A stretch of 64,000 nucleotides of DNA from Candidatus Nitrosopumilus sp. SW (GTDB taxonomy: Archaea > Thermoproteota > Nitrososphaeria > Nitrososphaerales > Nitrosopumilaceae): NCBI RefSeq assembly GCF_006740685.1, contig NZ_CP035425.1, positions 1,093,687 through 1,157,686 on the forward strand, in the 5' to 3' direction. Below the pieces are notes generated by a model. That model was not told the origin of the DNA and searched no databases. It was given only the letters and a program-made list of their open reading frames with translations. Position numbers and translations under genes: made by a program. Positions 16,635-24,924 of this stretch are shown one piece after another (the first letter of the stretch is position 1; each line of letters starts with the position of its first letter).

Positions 16635-17564
16635 ATGAATCAGATGTTAGAATATTGTTTTGAAAATAAACACACATCACCCATAACTGATGTTGTTACA
16701 GGCGAAATTTGTTGTAGTGATTGCGGTGCAGTGATTATAGAAAAAACAATTGATCGTTCAAATGGTTTGATGACTCCTACCAAGGAAGATTATATGAACA
16801 AAACACAAAACGGCCCTCCAACAAAAATATCAACTTCAAATATGTCTCAATCAACAACGATCTCAAGAAAAAATCATGATTCTACGGGAAATAGGCTACA
16901 TAATGACACTAGGAGACATTTTTCAAGATTAAGAATATGGGATTCACGCAGCAAAATTGACAGAAATGAAAGGAATCTTGTAAAGGCATTCACAATTTTA
17001 GATGCATATGCTAGTCAGCTGGGTATTCCAGAAAATGCAAAAGAACATGCTGCATATATCTATAGAAAGGCAGTAGAAAATAACCTCATTATGGGAAGTT
17101 CGATTCCCTCAATGGTGGCAGGATCTGTTTATGTTGCCTGCAAGCAGCTTGGAATTCCAAGAAGTGCAGATGATACGACCAGAATTTGTAATATCAGTAA
17201 AAGAAAATTATCAAAAGCGTATAAACGTCTTGTAAAAAACCTAGAACTAAAAATTGATCCTTCAGAAACAGACTACATATCACAAGTTGCAAATTCATTA
17301 TCAGTTAGTGAAAAAACAAAAAGACTTGCAATCAAAATAATTGATGATGTCAAAAAGGAAAAAGTTCATGTGGGAAAGAAACCGCTTGGAATTACTGCAG
17401 CCGCAGTATATCTTTCTGCAATTAATTATAGTGAACATGTATCAATGGCAAAAATTTCAAAGGTGACCAATATCAGTACAGTAACAATTAGAAAAATTAC
17501 TAAACTGATAAAGCCGTTTGCTGCAAAATATATTGAGAGCATAGATGTAGGGGTGATGAAATAA
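16635..17564 (+). CDS. tfb: Transcription initiation factor B (TFB)
   Basis: About 309 residues from ATG 16635. Recruits RNA polymerase to TBP-bound promoters. N-terminal zinc ribbon: Cys8, His13, Cys27 and Cys30 (CCSDCGAVI after VTGEI); the first knuckle is C-x4-H rather than the usual C-x2-C. A linker with RIWDSRSKIDRNERN leads into two cyclin folds (NLVKAFTILDAYASQLGIP, AGSVYVACKQLGIPRSADD, and the second repeat with AAAVYLSAINYSEHVSMAKIS). Thaumarchaea often have several TFBs, so this is probably one of a family. A short coiled-coil gene follows after 4 bp. Confidence 0.93.
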   Translation: MNQMLEYCFENKHTSPITDVVTGEICCSDCGAVIIEKTIDRSNGLMTPTKEDYMNKTQNGPPTKISTSNMSQSTTISRKNHDSTGNRLHNDTRRHFSRLRIWDSRSKIDRNERNLVKAFTILDAYASQLGIPENAKEHAAYIYRKAVENNLIMGSSIPSMVAGSVYVACKQLGIPRSADDTTRICNISKRKLSKAYKRLVKNLELKIDPSETDYISQVANSLSVSEKTKRLAIKIIDDVKKEKVHVGKKPLGITAAAVYLSAINYSEHVSMAKISKVTNISTVTIRKITKLIKPFAAKYIESIDVGVMK

Positions 17565-17568
17565 ACAC

Positions 17569-17760
17569 ATGTCACAAAAACAAAGCGAATTAACAAAAAT
17601 AAAGGAGTATGAAATCTTGCAAGATGAATACAAACATCTGCTTTTAGAATATGAAAACATTAAAGCAGACAATCCTCACAGCCAACAACTAAAAAACAAA
17701 ATCAAAGAATTAATTCAGAAACAAAAAGAGATTCAAAAAACACTGTTAGAATTAAAATAG
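17569..17760 (+). CDS. Small coiled-coil protein
   Basis: 63 residues, almost all Lys, Glu, Leu and Ile, a single amphipathic helix (EYEILQDEYKHLLLEYENIK). Starts 4 bp after the TFB stop, so likely co-transcribed. Function unknown. Confidence 0.55.
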   Translation: MSQKQSELTKIKEYEILQDEYKHLLLEYENIKADNPHSQQLKNKIKELIQKQKEIQKTLLELK

Positions 17761-17834
17761 ATATAGTCTAAGAATTTATTGCATATTTTTTCTACCTATT
17801 TTCCATTTTGCTACTCTTTTTATTTCATAGTTTT

Positions 17835-18146
17835 CTAAATCTCTGATGATTCTACATGTTGAATGTTTGTTGTTCCTGCAGATGTGACATTGCATTCAAT
17901 GACAGTGTCATTTTCATTAATACAATTTTTCAAATGGATTGGGATGTATTCTGAGTCTTTAGAGTCAGGATTTTTTATAATTGTCCATCCGTACATTGAT
18001 TCTGACTTATTATACTCAGCATGTTTGATCCATGCACCAAACCTATCTTGTCTGAACACATTGGAATTTAAATTGGCATCTTTCCTTCCTTTTTCCCAAA
18101 TTTTTTGGATTAGTTTTTTATCAAAATTCATATCGTCTTCTAACAT
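17835..18146 (-). CDS. HNH-nuclease-like small protein, apparently without catalytic His
   Basis: 103 residues. The sequence IWEKGRKD...RQDRFGAWIKHAEY...SMYGWTI resembles bacterial HNH-related proteins in which the segment reads CGAWI...YGWEIDHI. Here the DHI is replaced by an IIKNPD stretch, and only the following IPIHLKNCINEND resembles the family end (PLHWKNN...KGD). If related, it would be a non-catalytic or decayed member. Family call is tentative. Confidence 0.45.
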   Translation of the reverse strand: MLEDDMNFDKKLIQKIWEKGRKDANLNSNVFRQDRFGAWIKHAEYNKSESMYGWTIIKNPDSKDSEYIPIHLKNCINENDTVIECNVTSAGTTNIQHVESSEI

Positions 18147-18252
18147 GATTATAATTACAATAGGATATTGTAAAAAATTATCTAAGCTTTAAAGTCTAAT
18201 TTAAGCTAATTTGCTTATGAGAATTAATTAGATTTCTCCTCAAATAATACCT

Positions 18253-18345
18253 ATGCAGAAAAATAACAACACCACTGAAATTCATGAAAGCATTGCATAC
18301 AAAATTTCTAGAAACATTAACTGTTCAACATTGAGGTTACAATGA
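18253..18345 (+). CDS. Possible 30-residue small ORF
   Basis: ATG 18253 reads 30 codons (MQKNNNTTEIHESIAY...) to a TGA overlapping the next small ORF as ATGA at 18342-18345. No homology known. The ATGA overlap is the only argument for coding. Confidence 0.25.
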   Translation: MQKNNNTTEIHESIAYKISRNINCSTLRLQ

Positions 18346-18461
18346 CTTGCTTTCTACCAGAATGTCATGTAGATGATCCTTGTAGGAATTGTAGAAAAAT
18401 GTTTGGAAAACCTACAAAATACTATGATGACATGAACATTAATTCAAGAAAATCAAACTAA
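18342..18461 (+). CDS. 39-residue Cys-containing small protein
   Basis: ATG 18342 to TAA 18459-18461. The N-terminal half carries four cysteines (MTCFLPECHVDDPCRNC) and a His, which would suit a zinc or Fe-S site; the rest is polar and basic. Its start overlaps the stop of the preceding ORF as ATGA. The remainder of the 18147-18513 gap is AT-rich with nothing else visible. Confidence 0.45.
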   Translation: MTCFLPECHVDDPCRNCRKMFGKPTKYYDDMNINSRKSN

Positions 18462-18513
18462 ATTTTGAGTTGACTCTCTGAAAAAATAAATAAAAAGAAC
18501 ACAAATTACTATC

Positions 18514-18846
18514 ATGTCAGTAATTCCTGAAGTAATTAATGAAAGAAAGTTGTGGGTAATTCTCTCTTCTAGGAAAACAACTGCTAAAGTAAATGAACTT
18601 GAAATTGTCAAACCTCTTGTAGAGAAATTAAATGAAGAGTGGTTTGAGAAAGGTGATTTTATCTGGGCTGGACGATTTGATGATGGCAAGACAAGCATGG
18701 CCATCTTTGATGCCACAGAAGAAAAGGCCAAGAATTATTTTGAGAATTACTCCAAAATTTGTGCAAATTCCTTAGATGTTAAGCTGTACAATTGGGATGC
18801 AATGCCTTTGTTTACTATTCTTGAAAGGATACAGGGAAAGATTTAG
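18514..18846 (+). CDS. Conserved-looking small alpha/beta protein
   Basis: 110 residues, alternating strand and helix: KLWVILSSRK, a helix with VKPLVEKLNEEWFEKG, then DFIWAGRFDDGKTSMAIFDATEEKAKNYFENY, resembling a ferredoxin-like (YCII/Dabb-type) fold. No signal peptide. Function unknown; converges with purB 40 bp away. Confidence 0.65.
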   Translation: MSVIPEVINERKLWVILSSRKTTAKVNELEIVKPLVEKLNEEWFEKGDFIWAGRFDDGKTSMAIFDATEEKAKNYFENYSKICANSLDVKLYNWDAMPLFTILERIQGKI

Positions 18847-18886
18847 GAACAGTTTTTGTCATTTTTCTGCCCAAATGGGACTTGAT

Positions 18887-20257
18887 CTAAATGAATTTCT
18901 TTACTGTCTTGTGAACTGACTTGTTGACATTGCTGATAATTGCAGGTGATGCACCAAGATGTTTTTCAGGTGAGAATATTGCATCAATCTCTTTTTCAGT
19001 TAACTTTGATGTGAATGCTTTATCATTTTTGATTGCATCTTTGTAGAACATTCCCTTGTCATTTGCCAAAAATGCAACTCGTTGCACGTCTCTGTATGCA
19101 ACAAATCTAGGAACTCCTTTCTTGATTAGTGCCTCTAGCACAAATTCAGCAAAGATTTGTCCCTTTGTGATGTATAGATTATCAACAATTCTCTTTTCAT
19201 TTACCAATAGATTTGAAACAATTCTAGTCATTGTCTCAAGCATCTCATCAACTAGAATGGATACTGTAGGAATTACAAATCTCTCATTAGCAGAGTTTGA
19301 TAAATCACGCTCATGCCATAATGGGATGTTCTCAAATGATATTGCAACTTGACTTCGAACTAGTTTAGATAATGATGATACACGCTCACTCTTGATTGGG
19401 TTTCTCTTTACAGGAACTGCACTGCTTCCCATCTGTCCTTTCTTGAACTGCTCTGCAACCTCTCCAATTTCTGTTCTCTGCAGATTTCTAATCTCTATTG
19501 CAATCTTTTCCAATGTTGCACCAATCAAAGCTAATTCAAAGACGTATTCGGCATATCTTTCTCTTGGAACAACTTGTGTTGTAACTTCAGCTGGGTACAG
19601 TTTCAATCTCTTTGCAGCTCTTCTTTGAACTTCAAGTGACTTTGCACCCATCAGTGAACCTGTTCCAACAACACCTAATGTTTTACAAATCAAAATTCTC
19701 TTCTTAATCTCTTCAATTCTCTCAACATGCTTTGCCATCTCGGCTGCCCAATTTGCAAATTTTAATCCAAATGAAATGATGCTGGCATGTTGTCCGTGTG
19801 TTCTGCCTACTGCTGGAATCTTAGAATGCTTTAGAGCTTTTTTGGCCAAGATTGATGCCATCTTTGCAACCTTTGGTTCAATGATTTGCAATGCATCGCG
19901 CATCTGCATAGAGTTGCTTGTATCAACCAAATCATTGCTTGTCAATCCATAGTGAATCCATGGTCTTGCATTCTTGCTACATTTCTCACTAAGTGATTCA
20001 ACTAGTGCTGCAGTGTCGTGATCACTTTTTGCCTCTAGCTGTTTGATTCTCTTTGCAGTAATTTTTCCAGAAGTTGCTGCTCTGTGAATTTCCTTACCAA
20101 TACTTTTTGAAATCATTCCGATTTCACTTTGAGAAATTGCAGCTGCACCTTCAATCTCCAACTGATAGTTGATTTTTTTCTGCTCACTAAAAATTTCCAT
20201 CATTTCTTTAGTGCCATAACGACCACTATCAATAGGTAGAATTGCCAATATCTCCAC
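18887..20257 (-). CDS. purB: Adenylosuccinate lyase
   Basis: 456 residues, GTG start. Catalyses removal of fumarate from SAICAR and adenylosuccinate in purine synthesis. The family signature SSAVPVKRNPIKSERV is present near residue 290, with TSNDLVDTSNS and VGRTHGQHASI as the other two conserved regions of the fumarase/aspartase superfamily. PurA is in the same window at 39459, so both steps of AMP synthesis are encoded here but not in one operon. Confidence 0.95.
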   Translation of the reverse strand: MEILAILPIDSGRYGTKEMMEIFSEQKKINYQLEIEGAAAISQSEIGMISKSIGKEIHRAATSGKITAKRIKQLEAKSDHDTAALVESLSEKCSKNARPWIHYGLTSNDLVDTSNSMQMRDALQIIEPKVAKMASILAKKALKHSKIPAVGRTHGQHASIISFGLKFANWAAEMAKHVERIEEIKKRILICKTLGVVGTGSLMGAKSLEVQRRAAKRLKLYPAEVTTQVVPRERYAEYVFELALIGATLEKIAIEIRNLQRTEIGEVAEQFKKGQMGSSAVPVKRNPIKSERVSSLSKLVRSQVAISFENIPLWHERDLSNSANERFVIPTVSILVDEMLETMTRIVSNLLVNEKRIVDNLYITKGQIFAEFVLEALIKKGVPRFVAYRDVQRVAFLANDKGMFYKDAIKNDKAFTSKLTEKEIDAIFSPEKHLGASPAIISNVNKSVHKTVKKFI

Positions 20258-20353
20258 TGAGATTTATTGGAAAATAAATCTACTTATGTAAAATGTAGGC
20301 TGGGTTCATGAACTGAACCTTTGAGATTAAATTAAAACGGTTTTTGATAAAAT

Positions 20354-20554
20354 CTAACGTCTAGTTTCCTTTTTTATAGCTGCAATCTTCTTTGAGGATC
20401 TTGCTTCTTTTGTTTTAGCAGTTGCCTTGCTGACTTTGCCTTCTTTTTTTATGCTCTTTCCACTTCTTCTTGCAGCCCTTGATACACTAGCTCTTAGTTT
20501 TTGTTCTTTTAGCTGTTTTTCTTTTTCTTCTTCAGAAAGTTTTCCTCTGACCAT
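20354..20554 (-). CDS. Small highly basic protein
   Basis: 66 residues, Lys/Arg/Ala/Ser-rich, e.g. RAARRSGKSIKKEGKVSKATAK, no hydrophobic segment. The N-terminus is Glu-rich (LSEEEKEKQLKEQKL). Probable nucleic-acid binding by composition. Downstream gene is purB on the same strand. Confidence 0.5.
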   Translation of the reverse strand: MVRGKLSEEEKEKQLKEQKLRASVSRAARRSGKSIKKEGKVSKATAKTKEARSSKKIAAIKKETRR

Positions 20555-20620
20555 ACTCTAGAAGTAATTCTATCCTAGATAAATTAGATCATCAATTTCA
20601 TATTTGATTTTGTTTATTTT

Positions 20621-20743
20621 TTATCTATTTTTTCCAAAAGCGCCTTGGTGATCAGTTAAGCAACAAGCACATTGTTTTGTATAACATTCATCTACCTTTT
20701 CGTGACCGCATGAACCGCAATGGCAGAAAGGATCATTTCCCAT
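20621..20743 (-). CDS. 40-residue Cys-rich putative metal-binding protein
   Basis: ATG at 20743 to TAA at 20621. It encodes 40 residues with seven cysteines (7, 9, 12, 20, 25, 27, 28) and several His: MGNDPFCHCGSCGHEK, then DECYTKQCACC. The dense C-x-C, C-x2-C and CC spacing suggests binding of Zn, Cu or an Fe-S cluster, like metallothionein or a small ferredoxin. Divergent from rtcB. Confidence 0.6.
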   Translation of the reverse strand: MGNDPFCHCGSCGHEKVDECYTKQCACCLTDHQGAFGKNR

Positions 20744-20855
20744 AAGCAATCTTTGTTGTGATTGAACTTAAGACTATCCATGATTTCCAAAAATAAAATC
20801 ACCCTCAATTCTTCTGATGATTTAAATTGGATTGGACGAGAACTTTACCGATACA

Positions 20856-22304
20856 ATGTCTTCTATAACTCCAAGAAAAATTGTAGAGAATCAATACCAA
20901 ATTGATGCAGATTCTAGTTTGGGAATGAGGGTTCCAGTCAAAATTTACGCCAATGAAGCATTACTGGAAAAAATGCTTACTGATAGGACTATCATGCAAG
21001 CAAGAAACGTCTCCTCTATTCCTGGAATTGTAGGACACAGTGTTGTTTTGCCTGACGGACATGAAGGATATGGTTTTCCTGTAGGTGGTGTTGCTGCCAT
21101 GGATGCTGAAGAAGGAATGATCAGTCCAGGTGGTGTTGGTTATGACATTAATTGTGGAGTGAGACTGTTGCGCTCAAATCTAACTGAAGACTTGGTTCGC
21201 TCTAAGCTAAAAGATATTGTAACTGATCTTTTCAGTTCAATTCCTTCTGGTGTGGGCTCTAAGGGTGCAGTAAAACTAAGTCACTCTGAACTTGATGAAG
21301 TGTTAGTTAACGGAGTAAACTGGGCAATTGATCATGGATATGGTTCAACAAATGATTCAGATGTCTGTGAAGAAAACGGACAGATAAAAAATGCAGACCC
21401 TAACAAAGTTTCAGATAAAGCAAGAAAGAGAGGTGCACCTCAGCTTGGTAGTTTAGGTTCTGGAAATCATTTTCTTGAAATTCAAAAAGTTGCAGAGATT
21501 CATGATGAGCAAGCAGCTGAGAAGATGGGAATTAAAGAAGGAACAATTACTGTTTTAGTTCATTGTGGTTCAAGAGGATTTGGCCATCAAGTTTGTAGTG
21601 ATTACTTGAGAGTTGCAGAACAAGCAATGAGCAAATACAACATTACATTACCTGATAGAGAACTTGCATGTGTTCCAAATACTTCTGAGGAAGGAGAGTC
21701 TTACAGAAAAGCAATGTTTGCAGCTCTTAACTTTGCTTGGAGTAACAGACAGATGATTACTCATTGGACTAGAAAATCTTTTGAACGCGTCTTTAATCAG
21801 TCAGAATCTGATCTTGATATGAAACTAGTTTATGATGTTGCACATAATATTGCCAAAGTAGAAAAACACAAAGTAAATGGCGAGGAGAGAAAACTTGTTG
21901 TTCACAGAAAAGGTGCAACTAGGGCATTTCCTGCAAACAGGGAAGAAATCCCTTCAAAGTATCGTCATCTAGGCCAACCTGTCTTGGTTCCTGGCTCTAT
22001 GGGTACTGCAAGCTGGATTCTACTTGGACAGCCAAATTCTATGGATCTAAGCTTTGGTTCAACTGCCCATGGCGCAGGAAGAACAATGTCTCGCTCCAAG
22101 GCCAGAAAAAACTATACTGAAAATGATGTTAAAAAATCCCTAAATGACAAGGGAATTTTTATCAAAGCACTGACCAGAGATGGAGTTGTGGAGGAGACAC
22201 CTCAGGCCTACAAAGACGTTGATTCTGTAGTTAATGTTTCTCATAATCTAGGAATTGCCACCAAAGTGGCAAAATTAGTGCCTATAGGTGTGATAAAGGG
22301 TTGA
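20856..22304 (+). CDS. rtcB: tRNA-splicing ligase RtcB
   Basis: 482 residues from ATG 20856. Joins the 2',3'-cyclic phosphate and 5'-OH ends of tRNA exons with GTP and Mn2+. Mn ligands and guanylation motifs visible: GVGYDINCGVRLL (Cys), GSLGSGNHFLEIQ, HCGSRGFGHQVC, and the nucleophilic His in AHGAGR. No intein. An upstream TTG at 20832 falls only a few bases after a TTTAAATT box at 20821, so ATG 20856 fits leaderless spacing better. Overlaps the PDCD5 gene by 4 bp, giving an RNA/DNA-related operon. Confidence 0.95.
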   Translation: MSSITPRKIVENQYQIDADSSLGMRVPVKIYANEALLEKMLTDRTIMQARNVSSIPGIVGHSVVLPDGHEGYGFPVGGVAAMDAEEGMISPGGVGYDINCGVRLLRSNLTEDLVRSKLKDIVTDLFSSIPSGVGSKGAVKLSHSELDEVLVNGVNWAIDHGYGSTNDSDVCEENGQIKNADPNKVSDKARKRGAPQLGSLGSGNHFLEIQKVAEIHDEQAAEKMGIKEGTITVLVHCGSRGFGHQVCSDYLRVAEQAMSKYNITLPDRELACVPNTSEEGESYRKAMFAALNFAWSNRQMITHWTRKSFERVFNQSESDLDMKLVYDVAHNIAKVEKHKVNGEERKLVVHRKGATRAFPANREEIPSKYRHLGQPVLVPGSMGTASWILLGQPNSMDLSFGSTAHGAGRTMSRSKARKNYTENDVKKSLNDKGIFIKALTRDGVVEETPQAYKDVDSVVNVSHNLGIATKVAKLVPIGVIKG

Positions 22305-22711
22305 GCGAAGAAGATTCAGAACTAGAGAGACTAAAAGCAAAACGACTAGCAGAGATGCAAAAAAATCTTGTATCAAGACAAGATTCTACTCCAAAACAAA
22401 CTGAACAAAAACCTCCTGAAAATCCAAGGGACATACTAGTCAAAGTTTTGGGATTTAGGGGACTAGAGGTTTTACAAAATGCAGAATCACAATTTCCAAA
22501 CGAAACAAAAATCATTATAGAAAAGTTATCTGAATTGATAAAGTCCGGTGAGATTAACGAAACAATTGACGGCGGAAAATTACTGACACTGTTTAGATCA
22601 GTTGGACTAAACATCAGGATGGAGACAAAAATCAACATCGAACAAGACGGCAAGTTTGTTTCACTAACTGATAAACTCAGCAAGCAATCTTCAAAGGATG
22701 AAGAATCATGA
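22301..22711 (+). CDS. PDCD5/TFAR19-like DNA-binding protein
   Basis: 136 residues, TTG start overlapping rtcB by 4 bp. N-terminal helix ERLKAKRLAEMQKN is typical of the archaeal PDCD5 family (PF01984), followed by a Pro/Gln-rich linker and the compact three-helix bundle (RDILVKVLGFRGLEVLQNAE, IIEKLSELIKSGEI) and a late TKINIEQDGK. Binds double-stranded DNA in relatives. The linker of about 20 residues is longer than in Euryarchaeota. Confidence 0.8.
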   Translation: MSEEDSELERLKAKRLAEMQKNLVSRQDSTPKQTEQKPPENPRDILVKVLGFRGLEVLQNAESQFPNETKIIIEKLSELIKSGEINETIDGGKLLTLFRSVGLNIRMETKINIEQDGKFVSLTDKLSKQSSKDEES

Positions 22712-23019
22712 GTATCACTTTAGAAATTTCTACAACAAATTATTCAGACGATTCGTTTAACATCAAAAGATCTTTGTCTCACATGGAATCACTTACTGGT
22801 GCATACAATGGATACATGTTCAGCGAACCAACAGAAAATTTTGGTTGGACTTTTTTTAAAATTGCATTCAAATCTGAACTACAACAAGGCATTGAAGAAA
22901 AGTTTGCTGATATGATATCAAAATACAGATCTAGTACTGCAGAAGAAAAGTTTGCTGACTTTATGCATGATTATTTTGCTTCTAAAAATTGTCAGGTAAA
23001 AATTAAAGTCGTTGGCTAG
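22708..23019 (+). CDS. Hypothetical protein in rtcB-PDCD5 operon
   Basis: 103 residues, alpha/beta, overlapping the PDCD5-like gene by 4 bp (ATGA). Contains a strand-rich N-terminus and a helical segment [28 protein letters not shown]. No signal or motif identified. Converges with uS11, overlapping its end by 4 bp. Confidence 0.6.
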   Translation: MSITLEISTTNYSDDSFNIKRSLSHMESLTGAYNGYMFSEPTENFGWTFFKIAFKSELQQGIEEKFADMISKYRSSTAEEKFADFMHDYFASKNCQVKIKVVG

Positions 23020-23534
23020 ACTCTTCTTCCTCTCTTTCCACCCTTCTTTCTAGTGGTGTCATGAGGAATAGGTGTAACATCATCAATTCTTCCAATCTTA
23101 AATCCGCCTCTTGCTAGTGCTCTGATTGCAGCTTGTGCACCTGGACCTGGAACTCTAGAACCAACTCCTCCGACTGCACGAACTCTGATATGAAATCCTG
23201 TGAATCCTTTATTGTGTGCAGATTCTACTACTGCATTTGCAGCTTTCATTGCAGCAAATGGTGATGATTCGTATCTGTCTGCATTGACATGAATTCCACC
23301 AGAACTGATAGAAACAGTTTCAGCACCAGTTAGATCGGTCATGTGAATGATTGTGTTATTGTAACTACTGTAAATGTGAGCAATACCCCATTTTTCTGGG
23401 CCTTCCTCTTTCTTTGCCTGTGGTTGAGATTTTTGTTCTACTGCTTCGGATTCAACTTCCTCGACAGGTGCCTCAGTCTCTTCAACTGGTGCTTCTTCGA
23501 CTACTTCCTCAACTTTGGCTTCAGTTTCTGACAA
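23016..23534 (-). CDS. rps11: 30S ribosomal protein uS11
   Basis: 172 residues, TTG start at 23534 (fixed by the TATA box at 23557). The conserved core begins at about residue 48 ([22 protein letters not shown]) with [17 protein letters not shown] and ends with DVTPIPHD...[10 protein letters not shown]. The first about 46 residues are an added Glu/Val/Pro-rich acidic arm not found in the usual 130-residue archaeal uS11. Part of the small-subunit platform. Alone on its strand, not in a rps13-rps4-rps11 operon. Confidence 0.95.
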   Translation of the reverse strand: MSETEAKVEEVVEEAPVEETEAPVEEVESEAVEQKSQPQAKKEEGPEKWGIAHIYSSYNNTIIHMTDLTGAETVSISSGGIHVNADRYESSPFAAMKAANAVVESAHNKGFTGFHIRVRAVGGVGSRVPGPGAQAAIRALARGGFKIGRIDDVTPIPHDTTRKKGGKRGRRV

Positions 23535-23556
23535 TGACTACTCACACCTAAAGGGG

Positions 23557-23564
23557 TTTAAAAA
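23557..23564 (-). promoter_or_regulatory. TATA box of the uS11 gene
   Basis: TTTTTAAA on the minus strand, about 26 bp before the TTG start at 23534, fitting a leaderless transcript. Confidence 0.6.
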
Positions 23565-23651
23565 ACATTGATTTTGGAATTTTGCTTTGATTTTACTACT
23601 TGGCCCAAAAACGACCATTCTTCTTATACTGAAAAAACTCTAAGATTCATT

Positions 23652-23972
23652 ATGGCCTCCATCTTGTTTCTGGCAATCGGTGTTGCAATAGCTGCTGCTT
23701 TGTTTGGTTCAATGGCAATCCAATCCCTGACCCCGATCAACGAAGTCATTTTGTCCCCCCAAGAGAAAAAATGCCAACAAATTGCAAATGAGGGATACAA
23801 GATGCATGCACTTTACCCCGAAGCACATCCTGATGACTTGCCAGAAGATGACAAAAAACGATTGCTATACCTTGATGATTTGTGGATGACTGAATGTGTT
23901 GCAGTTTTACCTGCCGAATCTGTTTTTAGTATTGTAAATAATGTCGAAAGAGACACATCACATGGTGAATAA
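23652..23972 (+). CDS. Single-pass membrane/exported hypothetical protein
   Basis: 107 residues from ATG 23652; the open frame extends upstream, but a TTCTTATACT box about 28 bp before this ATG supports it. An N-terminal hydrophobic helix (SILFLAIGVAIAAALFGSMAI) precedes a soluble domain with two Cys (KKCQQIANEG, WMTECVAV). The domain is acidic and Pro/Asp-rich. No family recognised. Confidence 0.55.
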   Translation: MASILFLAIGVAIAAALFGSMAIQSLTPINEVILSPQEKKCQQIANEGYKMHALYPEAHPDDLPEDDKKRLLYLDDLWMTECVAVLPAESVFSIVNNVERDTSHGE

Positions 23973-23973
23973 T

Positions 23974-24924
23974 TTATCTAAAGTGTTTCCAACCAGAGTC
24001 TTTTAGAACAATCTCTTTGTTGTTTCTCTGTAGCACCACTCCCTTACCAGTAGTTACGTGACCAATCTCAATGATTGGTGTCTTGAGAAGTTTTGCATTT
24101 TTTAAAATGGCTTGCTTGTGTTTTGGATTAACAGTAAAAACAAACTCGTATTCTTCTCCTCCATGAAAAACCAAACCATCTAAATTCAATTTTTGTGACT
24201 TTGCATGAGTTTCCAAATCCTTTTTGTGTGGTGAACTGGTGATGACAAATTTCTTTTTTGACTGCTTTGCCATCTCGTTTAGTGTGGTGGATAGACCGTC
24301 ACTAGAATCCATTGTTGCTGTAAAGTATTTTTTATTTTTCAATCCAAAATTTACTCTGGGCTTTGGATTCAACACTGACTGGATGGATTTTTTAACAAAA
24401 TCTCTACTTCCTTTCTTCTTGTCTAGCAATATGCCTAGACCTGCTGCAGTATAACCAAATGGTCCTGTTGCAAAAATCAAATCATTATTCTTTGAACCGC
24501 CTCTGGGTACTATTCTCTTAGAACTTCCAAACAGGCACACATTAAACACAACTTCTCTTCCTGCGTTTGTATCGCCTCCTAGAATGGAAATTCCAAACTC
24601 TTTGCAGGCTTTTCTGAATCCTGCAGCAGCATCTTCTATTTTTGAGCGTGAGATACTTGAAGGAAAGTTTACTGAAATTATCCCATATTCCGGCTTGATT
24701 CCCTTTGCAGCAAAGTCGCTGACACATGCTACTACACTTTTTCTTGCAGCATCTGATAATTTCATCTTGGGGGGAATATCTGTACTTTCTACTAGTGTGT
24801 CTGTTTTTGCTATGATGTTTGATTTGTTTAACTTGAAAATCTCTACGTCTTCAGATACAAAATTCTTGTTTCCAAGCTTCTTTTGAAAAATTTTGATGAT
24901 TTCTGATTCATCTAACTTGCTCAT
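23974..24924 (-). CDS. thiL: Thiamine-monophosphate kinase
   Basis: 316 residues, the family length. Phosphorylates thiamine monophosphate to the diphosphate coenzyme. AIRS-type fold: AKTDTLVESTDIP, CVSDFAAKGIKPEYGI, ISILGGDTNAG and MDSSDGLSTTLNEMA match the ThiL consensus for ATP/Mg binding. Its start overlaps the end of glmM by 17 bp, so the pair is co-transcribed. ThDP produced here would serve the AlsS-like enzyme at 12330. Confidence 0.92.
   Translation of the reverse strand: MSKLDESEIIKIFQKKLGNKNFVSEDVEIFKLNKSNIIAKTDTLVESTDIPPKMKLSDAARKSVVACVSDFAAKGIKPEYGIISVNFPSSISRSKIEDAAAGFRKACKEFGISILGGDTNAGREVVFNVCLFGSSKRIVPRGGSKNNDLIFATGPFGYTAAGLGILLDKKKGSRDFVKKSIQSVLNPKPRVNFGLKNKKYFTATMDSSDGLSTTLNEMAKQSKKKFVITSSPHKKDLETHAKSQKLNLDGLVFHGGEEYEFVFTVNPKHKQAILKNAKLLKTPIIEIGHVTTGKGVVLQRNNKEIVLKDSGWKHFR

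Noticed and set aside
23568-23651. Upstream extension of the 23652 membrane protein
   Set aside because: Lies over the promoter region of uS11 and lacks homology; TATA spacing favours ATG 23652.
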